Shown piece after piece: positions 1-12,772 of a DNA stretch of 64,000 bases. A model generated the notes under the pieces. It saw nothing but the letters and a program-made list of their open reading frames with translations. It did no database searches and had not been told where the DNA came from. Location of the stretch: contig JASANH010000534.1 of the NCBI GenBank assembly GCA_030248295.1, forward strand, positions 124,001-188,000, in the 5' to 3' direction. Numbering within the stretch: the first letter of the stretch is position 1; each line of letters starts with the position of its first letter. The stretch comes from Mesodorylaimus sp. YZB2_4. Lineage: Eukaryota; Nematoda; Enoplea; Dorylaimida; Dorylaimidae. Both the position numbers and the translations under genes were made by a program.

Positions 1-340
1 CGTGCGTAATCTTTCCCAAACGAGGATCGATGTCACCAGCCAACGTGCAATTGAATCATGCGAGAAAGGACTCGAATTTTCCAAGAAACCGGCTGCGTCT
101 TTAGAATTGGCCAAAAAGGGGAGAAATTGTTGTGGATGAGTAATGAGAAATTGGCGATGTGGCTGTAACTAGCAAGGCTGGCTTCTAAGTGTGGGAAGCC
201 TGGGATCGAATACGGTGGCCGCTCATATATGGATTACGTACAAATTAGTGTATAGGCTAATCATAACTGTAATGCTAGCAGCAAATAGCTGAACACGGCG
301 AACGGGCCGAGAAGAGGTCGTCGACTCGGCGACGTAAATA

Positions 341-1332
341 TTACTTTTTCACTTCGTTCGTCAATATTTGAAAGAGTTCCTTATCCGCTAGACACCCATC
401 GACGAACTCTTTTAATGTCAATTGCTTGTCGTTGTTGGTATCCATTTTTTCAAAGATCATCTTTGCGCGCCGTCGGGGAGAGTCCTCCGCCGATCGAGTC
501 ACCTCCGGGCCGAGCATTTCGTAGATTGCCTGAAAAGCCGGGTGGTGCCAGTGTCCTCTCGTCGGCTCGTCCCACCCGCTTACTTCTATGATCTTTATCA
601 TCTCCCTCTCGTCTATGGTTCCGTTTCCGTCGATATCGTACATACGGAAGGCCCACTCCAACTTCTTTTCGGGAGTGCCGCTAGACGTCACGTTGATAGC
701 TAGCAGGAATTCCTTGAAATCGATAAACCCGGAGTTGTCCGTATCAAATGTGCGAAACACTGTAAAAGGCTCGATTCGAGAGGCAATTTTCAATCTAATT
801 ATTATTCCAAACCCAGCTCTTACCATGTTCGCAGAAGCCTTCAGCAGCGCCGGACGGAAAGAAATCCTTGTAAACTTTGATAAACTGATCTTTCGTCAGA
901 TGACCCTTCGGGCAGTCTTGCTAAAAGCAAAATAAGATCTCTTAGAAATGCTCACAAAAAGTCGCTAATGACTGGGAAAAAAGAGGATAGCATTGACGAC
1001 TAAGAGCTCTCCCGATGTCTTATTGTGGTCAGGGAATCTTGCACTGATCAATTAGCGCTCTCCCGATCTCGGACTAATCAAAGTGGATTACGTGCGCGGC
1101 AGCTAATCACCTCCTCGGCCGCCCACTGCTAACTGCCTCGCTGTCCGACAATGAGCTTAACGACTCCTCATCAGTTTATCCGAGAATGGGATTAGAGTAA
1201 GACTGCAAAGACGGGGCTTACCACGAATCCTTTGTACCACTCCTTGATTTGCTCTTCGGTAAAATTGGTATTCTTTTTTAGAAATTCCAAATCTTCTTTA
1301 GATAATTTCGGTTTGCTGCTTTTCAATCCCAT
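341..1332 (-). CDS. ncs-2: Neuronal calcium sensor (NCS-2 / hippocalcin-like), 4 exons
   Basis: Exons 1332..1222, 920..824, 759..584 and 529..341 join in frame to 190 aa, the usual length of the NCS family. The start gives [11 protein letters not shown], an N-myristoylation signal, so the protein should attach to membranes reversibly when calcium binds. EF-hand 1 is the degenerate Cys-Pro type (QDCPKGHL). EF2 ([13 protein letters not shown]), EF3 ([13 protein letters not shown]) and EF4 ([13 protein letters not shown]) carry good calcium ligands. The third intron (583..530) is 54 nt, a multiple of three and free of stops, so an unspliced reading would insert 18 residues; removing it restores the family alignment. 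Intron 1 is 301 bp. Expected role: neuronal calcium sensing, for example of guanylate cyclases or GPCR kinases. The family is certain. The NCS-2 subtype rests on remembered similarity to nematode NCS-2 and is inferred. Confidence 0.93.
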
Positions 1333-3485
1333 TTTCTCGACTGCTAATCCGCGACGAAGCGACGCACTCTCCTAACACTCGACCTCGGCGCCGCTGTTTC
1401 TGTCCTCCCCGACGAGTGATGGATGGCTAAACGGCTTTTTAGATTGATTCGGCGTTCGCAGAAACGATCTCGGCTGCTGGCTAGTCAAGACCAAAACGGG
1501 CACCCGTGTTAGCAAGCATTTACGCTTATACGCCTATCGGGCAGACGCGATATCTACCAGGGTGATTACAGCTAGTTGAAAAAGGCGAAAATAGCTCATT
1601 TATTCGCCGCTTCACCAGACAACAGGCCATAATCTAGGCGCACCTGCTCGATCGGAATCGGTCTGAAAAACGTAGTTTGGCCGAGTCCCTTGGTTAAACA
1701 TTCCTCCTCCACGAACCTATCAAGCATGGCGTGTCGGCAGAGTCAGCGGGGCGGGCCGGTTTGAAGCGCCGACACAGTAAGCCGGCCGAGGCTGCCCTTT
1801 GGCTGTGGATCACTGTAATGGGCCCGATCCGGCTGATTAAACAGCGCCAGTCCATCTATAGAAGTGGGCCAGGGGCGTCGTGCCCACTTTCCCCCTCTTT
1901 GTGCCCTTTGTACACAGAACTTGATACACAGCCCCGAGATCTCGGCACGGTCGGGCATACTCGAAACGGAAATGCGCATAAATTCACAAAACGGGCGCGC
2001 GGACGGCCGCCCCAGCACGGTAAGGTATACGGAGGGAAGGTATCGATTTCGTACCAAAATGTTCTCCCACCCGCTTTCAATAACGTCTTCTACAACGTCA
2101 ACGAACACTAGAACCCCGTTCGATACGGCCAGAGAGAAGCCCATTTGCGCCAACCTTACAAATAAGCACCATAAGCCCCGCCACTTCCTTATGCATACGA
2201 CCGCCCTGCACGGACGGCGCCTAAAAAATTGTTGATCGTATCGAATAGGAACATTAGGAGGCACGAAGGGGCCACTCGAGACCCGATTACGGACCCGATT
2301 CCCGAACCAGCCGCGACCGTTTTCCGGACAACCTAAGACAAAGCAACACGCGATAACGCATGAAAATTTCATGTCCACTCGATGGAGCCAGCGCGCGTTC
2401 GGTTACCGCGATACGAGCTAATAGGGCAGTCAGCTAAATAGAGCGTACGCAAACAAAAATTCCTCCGCCGCCTGCTCCAACAAAGCACGAGTGCTATGGA
2501 AATACGGTAGCCCGGCCGCCTCTGCTTAATCAGCAGGCGTCGAATGGACGAATTCTTCCCAAGCACGCGCCTTATACGCCCTCGAGTCCGCGCCGCTGCG
2601 AACCAAAATCACGACGGCGTAAATTCGTCGGCCAGCGTAAAACGATTACGCGTTACTAGCGTTCAGATTCAATTTCATCAAAAAGGTATCGACCGGCAAC
2701 AACCGTCTCTCACCCCCGACCGTCGACCGAGAGGTATGCAGGCCAAACAGAATCAATACTTTCCTCCGCTTCTTCACCGTCGAGAACCCTTCGGAGAAAG
2801 AGCGAGAAGGGGCGAAAGCGAACCACGAAACGATCAAGTGCCCCGGCGAATGTCCGTCGCCGATAAGGCCTCTTCGCATGGACAATGGACAAAACGGGAA
2901 GCGCGTCTTAACGCAAGAACAAATGATTCCTTGATTTACGAGTCGCCCAACCCGTTGCACGCGCGCCCGACCTGAACGCCGGAGGAATGGAGAAGTTGCG
3001 AGGAAGGAGGTCCAGGCGCCGCTCTGCCTGCCGACGACGGACGACCAGCGGCTTCCGTTGCGAGCTTACACGGCCCCGCCTTGTACGGACATAGTCGCAC
3101 ATCCGCACGATCGAAGCCGCACACTACGTCAAAAAGGCGAAACGCAGCGCCCCTAGCACGATCAATAAGAACAGCCAGCGCAGATACAATTCGAAAACAC
3201 GGCCGGAAACATCCCCCGAGGTCGTGGCTCTCGGCGCACCAGATCACGAGACCAACAGAACACATTACCCAAATTCGCCCCTCCTCGCAAAGTGACTAGT
3301 CGCCAGGCGATGGGCCCCCTCTCCCCAACTCACACCCCACCTGCACTACCGTTTATTACTCAACACTACACGATGCCGTCGACGTCGGAACAGCACTCAT
3401 GGAAACAAATTATATATCGATACTCGATCACGCAGTCGTCTATACTGGAACTACATCGATCACGTCCGACGGCACCAACTCATCT
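1333..3485. other. GC-rich gap between NCS-2 and COX7C
   Basis: No gene recognised. The stretch from about 1.7 to 3.4 kb is rich in CpG and contains several overlapping open frames on both strands, the longest about 210 codons. None shows a known domain, and overlapping frames on both strands are expected where stops are rare. It may include the promoter and 5' UTR of the neuronal calcium sensor, which starts at 1332 and points left. Confidence 0.5.
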
Positions 3486-3957
3486 TCAGCCTTGCAACAA
3501 AATACGCTTCAGCGCCCAGAACGGAAAGGCCGCCGGTATGCCGATATAGATGGCCATCTTCAGCGTCAACGCCCAGCGATTCTTGATATCGAATGGCAGA
3601 TTCTAAAAACACAAACCCTCGCCTAACGACCATTTGTAACAAAGCGCATTCCCATGGTGTTTTCGCTTTGTCCTCAATCCAAGGCTTCCCTTTCAGAGCA
3701 TTTATATTGTAATTAAGGTTTTTCTGCATTCCTAACTTCCAGCGCAGGTCAGCGACCATATTGCCCTCGTTAGTACTGCTTGAAATGGCCCTCATTCTAG
3801 ACCTAAAGATTTCTTGCGCTAAACCATTCAAAACTGTGCATACCGATCCGGGCACGCCTCCGACAGCATTGTATTTGAAGAATCCATTGCGAGCAACCGA
3901 TGTGTGGAAAGCACGACGCGATAAAACGGCCGTTTGACGAACCAAAGCAGAATTCAT
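3486..3957 (-). CDS. COX7C: Cytochrome c oxidase subunit 7C, 2 exons
   Basis: Exons 3957..3844 and 3602..3486 encode 76 aa. Exon 1 has a basic mitochondrial presequence (MNSALVRQTAVLSRRAFHTS). The mature part contains GGVPGSNLPFDIKNRWALTL, matching the COX7C signature around GxNLPF. It is followed by one hydrophobic segment (MAIYIGIPAAFPFW) and a short polar tail, as in this single-pass inner-membrane subunit of complex IV. The intron is 241 bp and is not visible from open frames alone, because reading through it gives a misleading 170-codon frame. An acceptor-like tract lies just upstream of the start (see 3958-3975). The family call is firm because every conserved block appears in order after splicing. 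Confidence 0.93.
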
Positions 3958-3975
3958 TTTTATCTGAAAAAAGAG
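3958..3975 (-). promoter_or_regulatory. Splice acceptor just 5' of the COX7C start codon
   Basis: On the minus strand a pyrimidine run ending TTTTTTCAG lies only a few bases before the ATG. It is either the 3' end of a 5' UTR intron or a spliced-leader trans-splice acceptor. The sequence cannot decide between them. Confidence 0.5.
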
Positions 3976-5881
3976 CACGGTTAGGCTAGATCATAAAAAT
4001 TGCGTACATTGATGTGCATGCAAACTCCCGATGGCTGCAGCGATCAATGAGTCGAAACAAAGCCCAACGGCACCCTAAAACCTACCATTGCGTAAAAGCC
4101 TCATTTCAAACTGACGTACCCGCACAAAACCTTTCTAAACAACGTTTTTATCGAAAACCTCCCCCAGTCCGAAGAGTATTTAGCGATTTATGTCCCCTAC
4201 GGATCACAGAAAGGTTGCAGAAAAATCGGGCAGTAGTAATTGTGGCAATTGCCAGGCCACGTCTTTTTAGCAGCCGATTACCTATTTTGTGCACGTGTAA
4301 ACAAGGTTCATACAAGGAGAGGGAAATAATTTCCCAAGATTTTTCCAGTCTTCCAGACAAAAATTTGACTTTTCTTGATTATTTTCACGATGTCCGACGG
4401 CTACTTAATCAACTTTGCTGATTTACTGACCTCCAGCCCAACATCGACCGACCCGCCGATTTGATGGGTTCCCAATCCGACTGCTGGATCGCCAACTGAA
4501 ACGGTGTGGTGTAGCATACTATGTGAGAAAATCCCGCTTTTCTCTTAAATCAGCGCTGACTAGCTCTCCTGTGTCCTTCGGACTGGTCTGACAGAGAGTG
4601 CCAGCGAGAAAACAGAGTAGATGGTGCTGTTTCCGCAGTGCCAAATACGTCATCCCCATCAATCTTATTTTTCGGATCGGGATCCAGGCCTAGGATCGGA
4701 TCAGTCGATGCTGCCTCCAGCATTATCAACAGGACACAGAAAGGGCGGGCGACTCAAAATTTTTTGATTTCGAAATGCAACCTCTAAGTTTTCCCTCGTT
4801 TTGGGTCTGAAACTCCCATTCTCCCAAGTTTTCCAGGCAATTCTCGGGTCCCCGACTTTTCAAGGTTTTTCAGTCTTGTATGAACCCTGTGAAATAAAAG
4901 AAGCACGGAAAATCGACTCATTTGCAGCGGAGCGAATCTTAGTCACTAGTGAAAGATTAATTGGTGGAACGGCAATATAGCTTTTCGGAGAAAGCATAGT
5001 AATCCAAAACAAAGAAAAGGAAAGTTTCTCTTCCGTTTTTTGTGATATGATGGATGCTGACGACAGCTTTACAGAAAAAATTTGCTTTCGATGGTTAGGC
5101 CAATGGATGCAGTGTGTCTTTGATCATGCGTTTTCAAATTTCATCAAAGTTTTACATGCTGTAAACGTTTGAAAAAAACCGGCCGTTAGTTGAAGCCGCA
5201 CACGTGAAAGCAAAGGCCCATAAGCATATCTTCCTCTGAAAAATTTGTCCTCGTCATCCAGCATGCTATCACTGTAAATTTAAAAATATAAAACACTTCT
5301 TATTTACAGGCCCTGTCGTACGAGTGAGGATTGTGCATTCGGCCTCTCCTGCATCCCTTTCGACAATAAACGACCAAGACCACATTTTTCATGTTGCCCC
5401 ACAACCTCGCGCTCTATCAAAGTACCATACCTTAGTGTTTGTAACAATGACCTTTCGAAAACTCGAAAAACGATCGATTCTTTCGTCGAATTTGCCTTTA
5501 ATTGAGGAAAAACAATCTAACTAACTGGCCCAGCTAGCAAAAATTTGTTTTTGGGTTTGCTCACACTCCAGATGCTAAAAGAGAGTTTCAGATATACTAG
5601 GGACGATAAGAAAAACGTAACTGATTCGCTTCAGGTACTTTTCCCTTTATCGAACTTGGTTTAAAAAATAATTAAGAAAACTTATAGGCTGATTTTAATT
5701 GAATCACTAGGAAACAAATACATGAAGCCTCAAACATAATTTTACCACATTTAGAAACGCGCGAAAATTGACTGGGCGTGGGGCATTTTGCTCTCCTTCC
5801 CTTGGTCTGCGATTTTTTTCGGTCGTGCACTACTAAAAATCGATTTCGGTATTAGTTGCTGTCTCTGACAAGTCAAATATA
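3976..5881. other. Non-coding gap upstream of MCPH1
   Basis: About 1.9 kb, partly A/T-rich. I see no recognisable coding exon, RNA gene or repeat copy shared with the rest of the window. It should contain the COX7C and MCPH1 promoters, which diverge from here. Confidence 0.5.
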
Positions 5882-8800
5882 ATGGATCCTAAGCGTCTTC
5901 GATTCAGCGATTTGAGCTCGGACTCGGATTTGACATCATCGAGTTCATCATCTCACCATTCGTCGACGTCCTCAGATGAACTCGTTTTACGGCTAAGCAC
6001 GTCCTTTACAACAATTTCAACTGCGTCCATACCATTTTCGGAAGAACACACGACTGATCCTTTTCAATTGCCGCATCCAGTCTCTGCTTCCGAAGTTGTA
6101 TCACATTCGCCGAATCCTTTGAGGCACTCCTGCGCAACGACGGCAAGTGGGACGACGGTTTGGACGATTCATGGGTCTTCTCGCACGACGATGGGCGTTG
6201 GTATGCCCACTTCGAATACACATACGACCGAGTCAGACATTACAGAACGAGTAGGCTTGGATCCCGATCAGGATACCATCAAACTGCGACGACGGACTGT
6301 GGGCACAGTGTCGTCGAATAATAGCACCGATGATCGAGTCGTGACGCCAACCGAAAACTTAAGCCCTGCATGTCCGATTGTCCAGATTCAGAGAAAAACT
6401 TGCGCCATTGCCGACGATACCGAAGAACTGCCGCCGACACAGCCCAGCGGACCACTGAAAGGTAGACTTAGCCTTAGTATGCGGCTTTATTCATCCTCAG
6501 GATGGACCTAGGCTGGTGGTTTGCAGTTTTCCAGTTAAAGTGAATTTAGGTACGGGTAGACTATGCCTTGCCCATGTCAGACACATTGAGTTTCAACTTA
6601 CTTTTTAGCTGGGAGAAATACACATGACAGAAGTACCCTGACCGAAAAAGTGCTTGACTGTAGATCGGCTTGTTCTTGTAGGCATTGTAGCGTACATCGA
6701 GGTCTACAGCGGAGGGGATAATCGATCGGATATTATTGGAAATGTGCTGCGTGATTTGGGATCGACTGTATGCAAACGGCTGACGAATAAAGTAACTCAC
6801 GTTGTATTTGGAGAAGGACGCCAAACCACTGTCGAACGAGCTCGGTCACGAAATGTGTATTTGGTCTCCGTCTTGTGGGTGGATGCGTAAGTGATTTTTG
6901 GCTATTTCACGGCTCTGCTTGAACGATTAGACTCTTTTAGATGTCAGCGTGAAAATTTTCGTATGCTTGAGTCTGATTTCCCTATTACTGAGAAAATAAC
7001 TCCAGCAACTGTTGGACGGTCTCGGGTAAGTCATCGCTTTGGAACTATTAGGGACTGATTTGAATTCTAGCCTCCTTCAGCGCTTTCGTTCGATGAGACC
7101 AAAGCCGATGGAAGCTGAACTAGCTCTGACTGATGATCGGATTCGGAAGCGGAAAGAGCGGTTGGAAGCAAGCAAGCTAAAGCGAGCTATCAGGAAGGAA
7201 ATCCGCGACAGTAGAGTTGCCGCGATGCTGTCCACCTCGATAAGTGAGCCGATGAATACTCCAACGGCAAATACTCCCACGCGTGGAATATCGAAATTGG
7301 GCACCTGCGCCACTGCGAGCAAGTGGGATTCTGGTGATGAAGACGAAACACCAGATTCATTGAGAAAACAGCTTGCCAATGTCAGAAAAAAGCTTTTGGG
7401 ACCAGAAGACAGTAAGTAATGTTTACAGGGGAATTCTGCTGGAGAGTGTTCTGTGTTGAACTTGTTCATTTTGGGTTCAGCGGCAGTTCGGCAACAGAAA
7501 AATTCAGTTTTGTTTACTTACCTCTCTTTTCAGCTCCAAACAGCTTACGCGATACATCTGTTAGCGATAATGAAACGTTGGCTGACTCTGTCCGGAAGAA
7601 ACTGTTCGGTAAGGTGCATGTTTTTTGTACAGTGACGGTTTCAAGGCTTTTTGAAACTACTATTATTCTCATGCACCTTTTGTAAACTGGGCCTTTTCGG
7701 TTTTTTTTGCTTGCAACGCAACAAGCGCAACGCCGATACCCCAAATTCTGCACTATTACCTTTTAGATTCTGGAGGTTTGCTTCACGGCACTCCGCTGCC
7801 ATCGTTTCTAGACAATTCGAAAAGGACGACTAGGTCGGCTGTACGTTCTGCGGCAAATGGATGCCCGTCTGTTTTGAAACATGTCAAGTCATCGCGAAAC
7901 CAATTGCCTGCTCGTAATCATGAACGCAATATGGCTTCACCCGGCCAAAACCAACGAGCTCCAATTCTTGCAAATGTGAAGAAAACGAATAAGAAATCGG
8001 AAGTGTCGAAAATCGATGATGTGGTGGCGTCAGTGTGCGAAAAGGTGACTCACATGGCACTAGAGAATGTTCGTCAAGCGCCGCAATCAGCAAAACGGAA
8101 AATATTTAATCACAAAGTCGAGCGCATATCGGATGGAATGTCGACTACTCCAGAACTGAGCGGACAAAAAGGCCCCGGCAAATGTTTGTCCTTAACCTCA
8201 CGGGTCGCCTCGAGGACTGCTTCAGTTAATATCGACGATGTGTTCGGAGCGAGCCCAAAAGAAAAAGCGTCATCGAAGAAAGCGAAGACCAAAGGGGACG
8301 TGGTCCGTTTGCGATCAAGCCTTTTTCAAGTGAAGTCGTCGTCAGATATTGTGCGGCAGCTTCAGATTGGGCGTCGCAGCTCCGAAGAATTTCGAAGTCC
8401 TATATTAACAAATGCGATGATAAAACGTGGAAAAATTACGGGCAGCAACCGGGCGCTCTCGAAGAACGATATAGTCTGTCCTAATTCGACGTTCGACACG
8501 AAGAAGAAGCCGCGATCTCGACGAAGTGGTTCGATGAGTGGTTTGGTAATGACCAATGTGGATCTCGAGTAAGCTGCTTGGCATTTTGACCTTGTGAAAC
8601 TTGATCGACTTTGTGGCGCTTTTTTCAGGGATCGAGAATTGGTATTTGCTATTGTAAAGCGGCTAAAAAGATTTCGACTTCAGAGCAAGGTCACGGTCGA
8701 CACGACTCATGTCATTTGTGGAGCGAACAAGAGGACGTTGAATGTTTTGATGGGGGTCGCTCGCGGATGCTGGATGCTTCCCGTGGATTGGGTAAGGAGT

Positions 8801-9484
8801 GCAGTTTGTCATTGGCTATGTAGAGGTCAGTATCATCTCGTAATTTTAGGTGTATCACTCATTAGCCGAAGGAGGATGGCTGGAAGAGGAAGACTTCGAG
8901 TTAGCTGGCCAGTTTCCTGCGGCTCAGGTGAGTAGATAGCCGTTTTAGGAGTTTAATTAAACTATGGCTGTTTTCTGTTTTAGGCGGTTCGAAAAGGAAA
9001 GAAAAACATCGCTTTAGTGGATGCCGACTTCTCAGCCACGAGCCAGATTTTCAGTGGTATCGGAGCGTTTTACGTCAGCCCCTTGTCTCAGCCGCCATCC
9101 CCAGATTTATGTTCCCTGATTCGATGGTGTGGAGGAAAGGTACGTATGATTGAGCTTCACTTGTGAAATTTCCTTTCGGAAGGACATTACGTAGACTGGT
9201 GTTGGAAATAGGATTTGCGCCGCCGAACCCCTCCTTTTTAGATTGCATTCTCAGGTTTTTCGTCTATTTTAGGTCTCAATCACTTCAAAAAGAGCAGCTT
9301 TTTGCGTTGGATGCATGCCAGCTCACGACGACGCAGTCGGTGTGAAGGAAACCTGGATCTTGGGTAAGGTGCAAGCCCAAAGCCAAAGGCCTTGAAGCTA
9401 GCATTTGAATTCGCCTCGTTTTCAGACTCGATCATGGAACACAGGTTGGTGGCTATCGACCAGTACTTATTGAAGGATAATTAG
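5882..9484 (+). CDS. MCPH1: Microcephalin (MCPH1), three BRCT domains, 11 exons
   Basis: Exons 5882..6461, 6682..6886, 6941..7025, 7081..7411, 7534..7608, 7767..8568, 8629..8791, 8850..8927, 8984..9139, 9273..9363 and 9426..9484 join in frame to 874 aa. BRCT1 (about residues 193-290) begins LKGIVAYIEVYSGG and includes THVVFGEGRQTT and LVSVLWVDAC. The tandem C-terminal BRCT pair (about 690-874) includes THVICGANKRTLNVLMGVAR, GCWMLPVDWVYHSL and FELAGQFPAA, then SLIRWCGGKVSITSKRAAF and ends TWILDSIMEHRLVAIDQYLL. These blocks follow human MCPH1 in order, including the RTLN and GCW motifs. Microcephalin acts in DNA-damage signalling, chromosome condensation control and centrosome timing; the paired BRCTs bind phosphopeptides. 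Unusual: about 190 Ser/Thr-rich residues precede BRCT1, which is almost N-terminal in the human protein. Most introns are 54-62 nt. Confidence 0.93.
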
Positions 9485-9880
9485 GCTCTGCATGCAGGTT
9501 CAGTTGTAAGCCCAGCTTATTTGTATGTTTGATTCGGGCGCCAATGGAATTGGGTGTTATTTTGTGTTGCATGATCGAAATGGTTTTACTCGACTTTTCT
9601 GTGTTTGTGGATGCCCTTTACTTGTGATTTAAGAAATCGTTTGACTGTATATTTGGCAGCTGTGAGTGGCTGGCCGGAGTCTATTCTGTCAGTGGTGATG
9701 CCCGAACTGCGCGAAGGACTTACCACCAAATCTGGTTTCTTGCGAAGACGGAAAACTAGACTCTGTGGGTGTACTTACAAGTACAGCGCCTCTTTCTGCT
9801 GCTATCCGCTCATGGCCGTTCTCGATTCGAGATAGGACAGCTGGGCAGTTTCAGTTTGGTTTGTCACGGTATTCAGGCTC

Positions 9881-11234
9881 ATGTTGAACATGTGGGCTAT
9901 CTCGGTTTTCCTGGCTCTGATACATGTTTGTCAGAGTAAGTTACTTGGTCTTGAATGATGATGGAACTATCGATGGACGTGTTTCAGGCCAGGCACAATC
10001 TAACTCGAATGGGACGGCTGGGTGTCAGAATTTGGCTCCCAGTGAGTTGGCTCAGAAATTGCGTGATACAGGGAAGTTCAACGAAAAGTATATGGCGGTA
10101 AGTGAGGGCGTGGGTGGGAAGACCCGGAAGGTCATCCTGGGGCGCTGGTGCAGCCCTGGGGGCTTTGTATTCGAATCGCTCCATATCTGATATCTACTGA
10201 TCACGTGTTGCCTTCTCATGCACGACATCAAGGGCGTTTGTTCTGTCCTTGATTGGGTATCAGAAGGATGGAGTCCTTCTGGCCACTTTTAAGGAACTGG
10301 ACTCCAGGAGAGGCATTATTTATTTCTGATTTCAGGCGACGCTTGACGACGCAGCGCGGTATTTCCCTGATCTCACTGATCATCATTTCGTTAGGGTAAG
10401 TCCCCCCCCCCCCCCCCATTGTCTAACGGATGAGCCCGTCTACGCCTTCTGACAGTTTATCCAAACGATTAGTCGAATGGCCTTACAACTAGAATCCTGA
10501 GCTGCACTTGTCAGACGACCTTCTTTAGCCAGCTAGCCGGTGGCTTCTGTTTACGATAATGGATACGAGTGACCGTACATCAAGGACCCTGGTTTCAGAG
10601 CACTCAGAGATACGTGTGCGATGCATCGTGCCAAGAAAAGACCGAAAATGTCAAACGTCTGCTGAATGGGAAAGGGCAGAAAGTGGACTGGCCTCGAGTG
10701 AACATGCCAGGCACGCCCGCTCCCGCCGGTCCCACAAATTCGAATAGTCGAAGAGAGAAACGGGATGACAACAAATCCATTAAGTTGGAAAATATTGGTA
10801 AGTGATCAAACATTCGCCCTCACTCCACCACATCTTCTTCTGTGCACTAGGCCAAAGTTATATTTTGTACTGCTCCCCGGAAGGTTTCGAAGAAATCCCT
10901 GGCTATCATAAACTGTGTTCGGGGTGCCGGTCATTGAGGGAACTGCCCGACGACTATTTCCCTCGTTTCCTCAATGAAGTCCGATGTTCCGGGACCAAGT
11001 GTGTCAAGGGTGAGCACCAAGTTGACCAGCACAGGCTGCCTTGTCTTTAATGACAGCGTCCTTTCAGAGCACGGTCAATGCGTCCAAAAGTATCTGAACT
11101 TCGATATACTCCGCAACGAAGGCACAAGAGACTGTCAGCGATGGGTGCCCTACACGACCAGTGTGCCCGTTTGCTGCGACTGCCTTCTATCGTCTCAATC
11201 AACCATCTTCCTTTCCTTGGTTCAAAAGGAATGA
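9881..11234 (+). CDS. Secreted cystine-knot ligand, noggin/trunk/PTTH-like, 6 exons
   Basis: Exons 9881..9935, 9988..10097, 10336..10395, 10599..10797, 10851..11009 and 11068..11234 give 249 aa. The N-terminus is a signal peptide (MLNMWAISVFLALIHVCQS). A Gln/Asn-rich prodomain-like region leads to a Cys-rich C-terminal domain of about 100 residues: LCSGCRSL, then DDYFPRFLNEVRCSGTKC, a further Cys near GQCVQKY, a DCQRWVPYTTSVPVCCDC block and a short tail. The spacing PRF..x..C..C..C followed by C-x-W-x-P and a terminal C-C-x-C resembles noggin (PRYVKVGSC, CGWIPIQYPIISECKC) and also arthropod PTTH/trunk (VPRFIETRNC, RWV...PVSVACLC). It would therefore be an extracellular dimeric ligand or antagonist. 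Sequence alone does not separate a BMP antagonist from a receptor tyrosine kinase ligand. It starts 396 bp after MCPH1 on the same strand. An acceptor-like TATTCAG lies just before the ATG. Confidence 0.75.
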
Positions 11235-12679
11235 GCGGAACTTTGGGCGAGCGAGTGGTCAAATCCAATGGCCCTGATGGGCGGGTATTCTGGACTGCGA
11301 TGATATTCCGAGTGTTTCTGTGCGGCTACTGACTCCTTCAAAGACTGTGCGGATGTGTTGTGGATATTCCCTGGTTTTTTATTTGCAGTGCAGTCTGTCT
11401 TCACCGATTGGTTCTTGAACCCAGTTCAGTAACAGATGTGGAGCGTCTAAATCCAAAAATTTCAAATTTGGCATTACCACGACTCAACACGCACAGTCCA
11501 TCTGCAACATGAGAGGATTTTGAATTTCCCCTCAATTAGTTTCGCTGCCCATTTGAAACAGTTATCCCCCCCCCTGCGTGTTCTTTGAGTATTCGAAAAG
11601 CGCTCATTCAAAGCACCTGGTCGGCGATTCTCATGCGACAGCGATAGTCTTATCTACCCGTATATGTAAGCAACGCAAGGCCTTCTCCCCGATTGGATTA
11701 AAAAGCCAGAACAGGTATAGACTCCTTAACCTAGGCCACCTCCAAACACAGTAGTCAAAACTAGCAAGCCCCAGGGCTGCTTTTTGCGACGATGTATAGG
11801 TGTTGTTGTTTGCGAGAGTGCGACAGCTCTTCTTCGCTCTCGTACCGGCGGGTTCGGGCTAATCTTACAAGGAAGCGGTCCAAGGTCTTTAATAGCCCGA
11901 GCCTGGTAGAAAGGCTTAATCCTGCAGAGTATCGATCACTAAGACCCCGACTCCTCAACAAACCCCTCAGGCGTGTTTGCCGCGCCTCCCAAGGGTGCTG
12001 GCAATTGCTCTGTGCAATCATACACTAGCCTGGCTGCTGGTCGAATGCACCCGGTTCTAAGCTGACTACGCTGGCGAACAGTTTCACTGTCAATGGCGCA
12101 GTGAAGACTAAGTCAACACCAGAGGATCCTTTACGAAGCTTAACAATGAACGACGATGTCGCAACAGTCTTAGATCTTACCCTCAGCCAAATCCGCAGAC
12201 AAATCAAGCACCAGCCCCGAAGTCAACTCCTGACCTTTTTCAGTATGAACCAAAGGGAACGACGACCGCAGAGGCCCTTTGATAGTATGCTAATCGAAGT
12301 CCCTGGCTGGCGCCTGGCCTGCCCCACAGTTCTGCCAATGGGTGGACAACACAAGGGGTGGCTCCCCACAAACTCAGAACAAACCGATGGAAACGAATCG
12401 AGTGAGAACGAGCAAGGGAGAGAGGATCTCTCCTGGCGGCCTGCTCTCATACCGCCCTGGCTCCTCCTTACCGAGCCAACTACTCGAGCCACACCCCCAA
12501 GAATTCCAGGCGCCCCCCCCCTCCAAGCGTCGATGGTCACAACAACGATGCGACGACACCCCACCGCGCATTGATCGTATCATTGGCCCCTCGGAATCCC
12601 TTCGCCTGTACGAGTAATTCAAATCAGGAAATGTCATCCTTGCTACAGGTGACTGCGTAACCAGCATTCCTGGGATAGG

Positions 12680-12772
12680 GAGATCGATACTCTCCCCTGG
12701 CTGGGATACGTCAACCGCTCGGTTCGATGTTTCAGCCGTAGATGAGTCGCGAGACTTGCCTCGCTCCAGCTG
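12680..12772 (+). repeat. Dispersed repeat, copy 1
   Basis: About 80 bp align with 21838-21926 in the same orientation. Both contain CCTGGCTGGGA, then a TCAACC-CTCGG block, then GATGTTTCAGCC, then AGACTTGCCT and TCCAG. Identity is high but interrupted, as expected for old copies of a transposable element. No ends or target duplications could be fixed. Confidence 0.6.

Noticed and set aside
1743..2378. 211-codon minus-strand open frame
   Set aside because: It overlaps open frames on the plus strand, has no domain, repeats or splice support, and lies in a GC-rich stretch where stops are rare.
12101..12574. 157-codon plus-strand frame in the repeat-rich gap
   Set aside because: Pro/Arg-rich, overlapped by antisense frames and adjacent to a dispersed repeat; no transposase or other domain visible.
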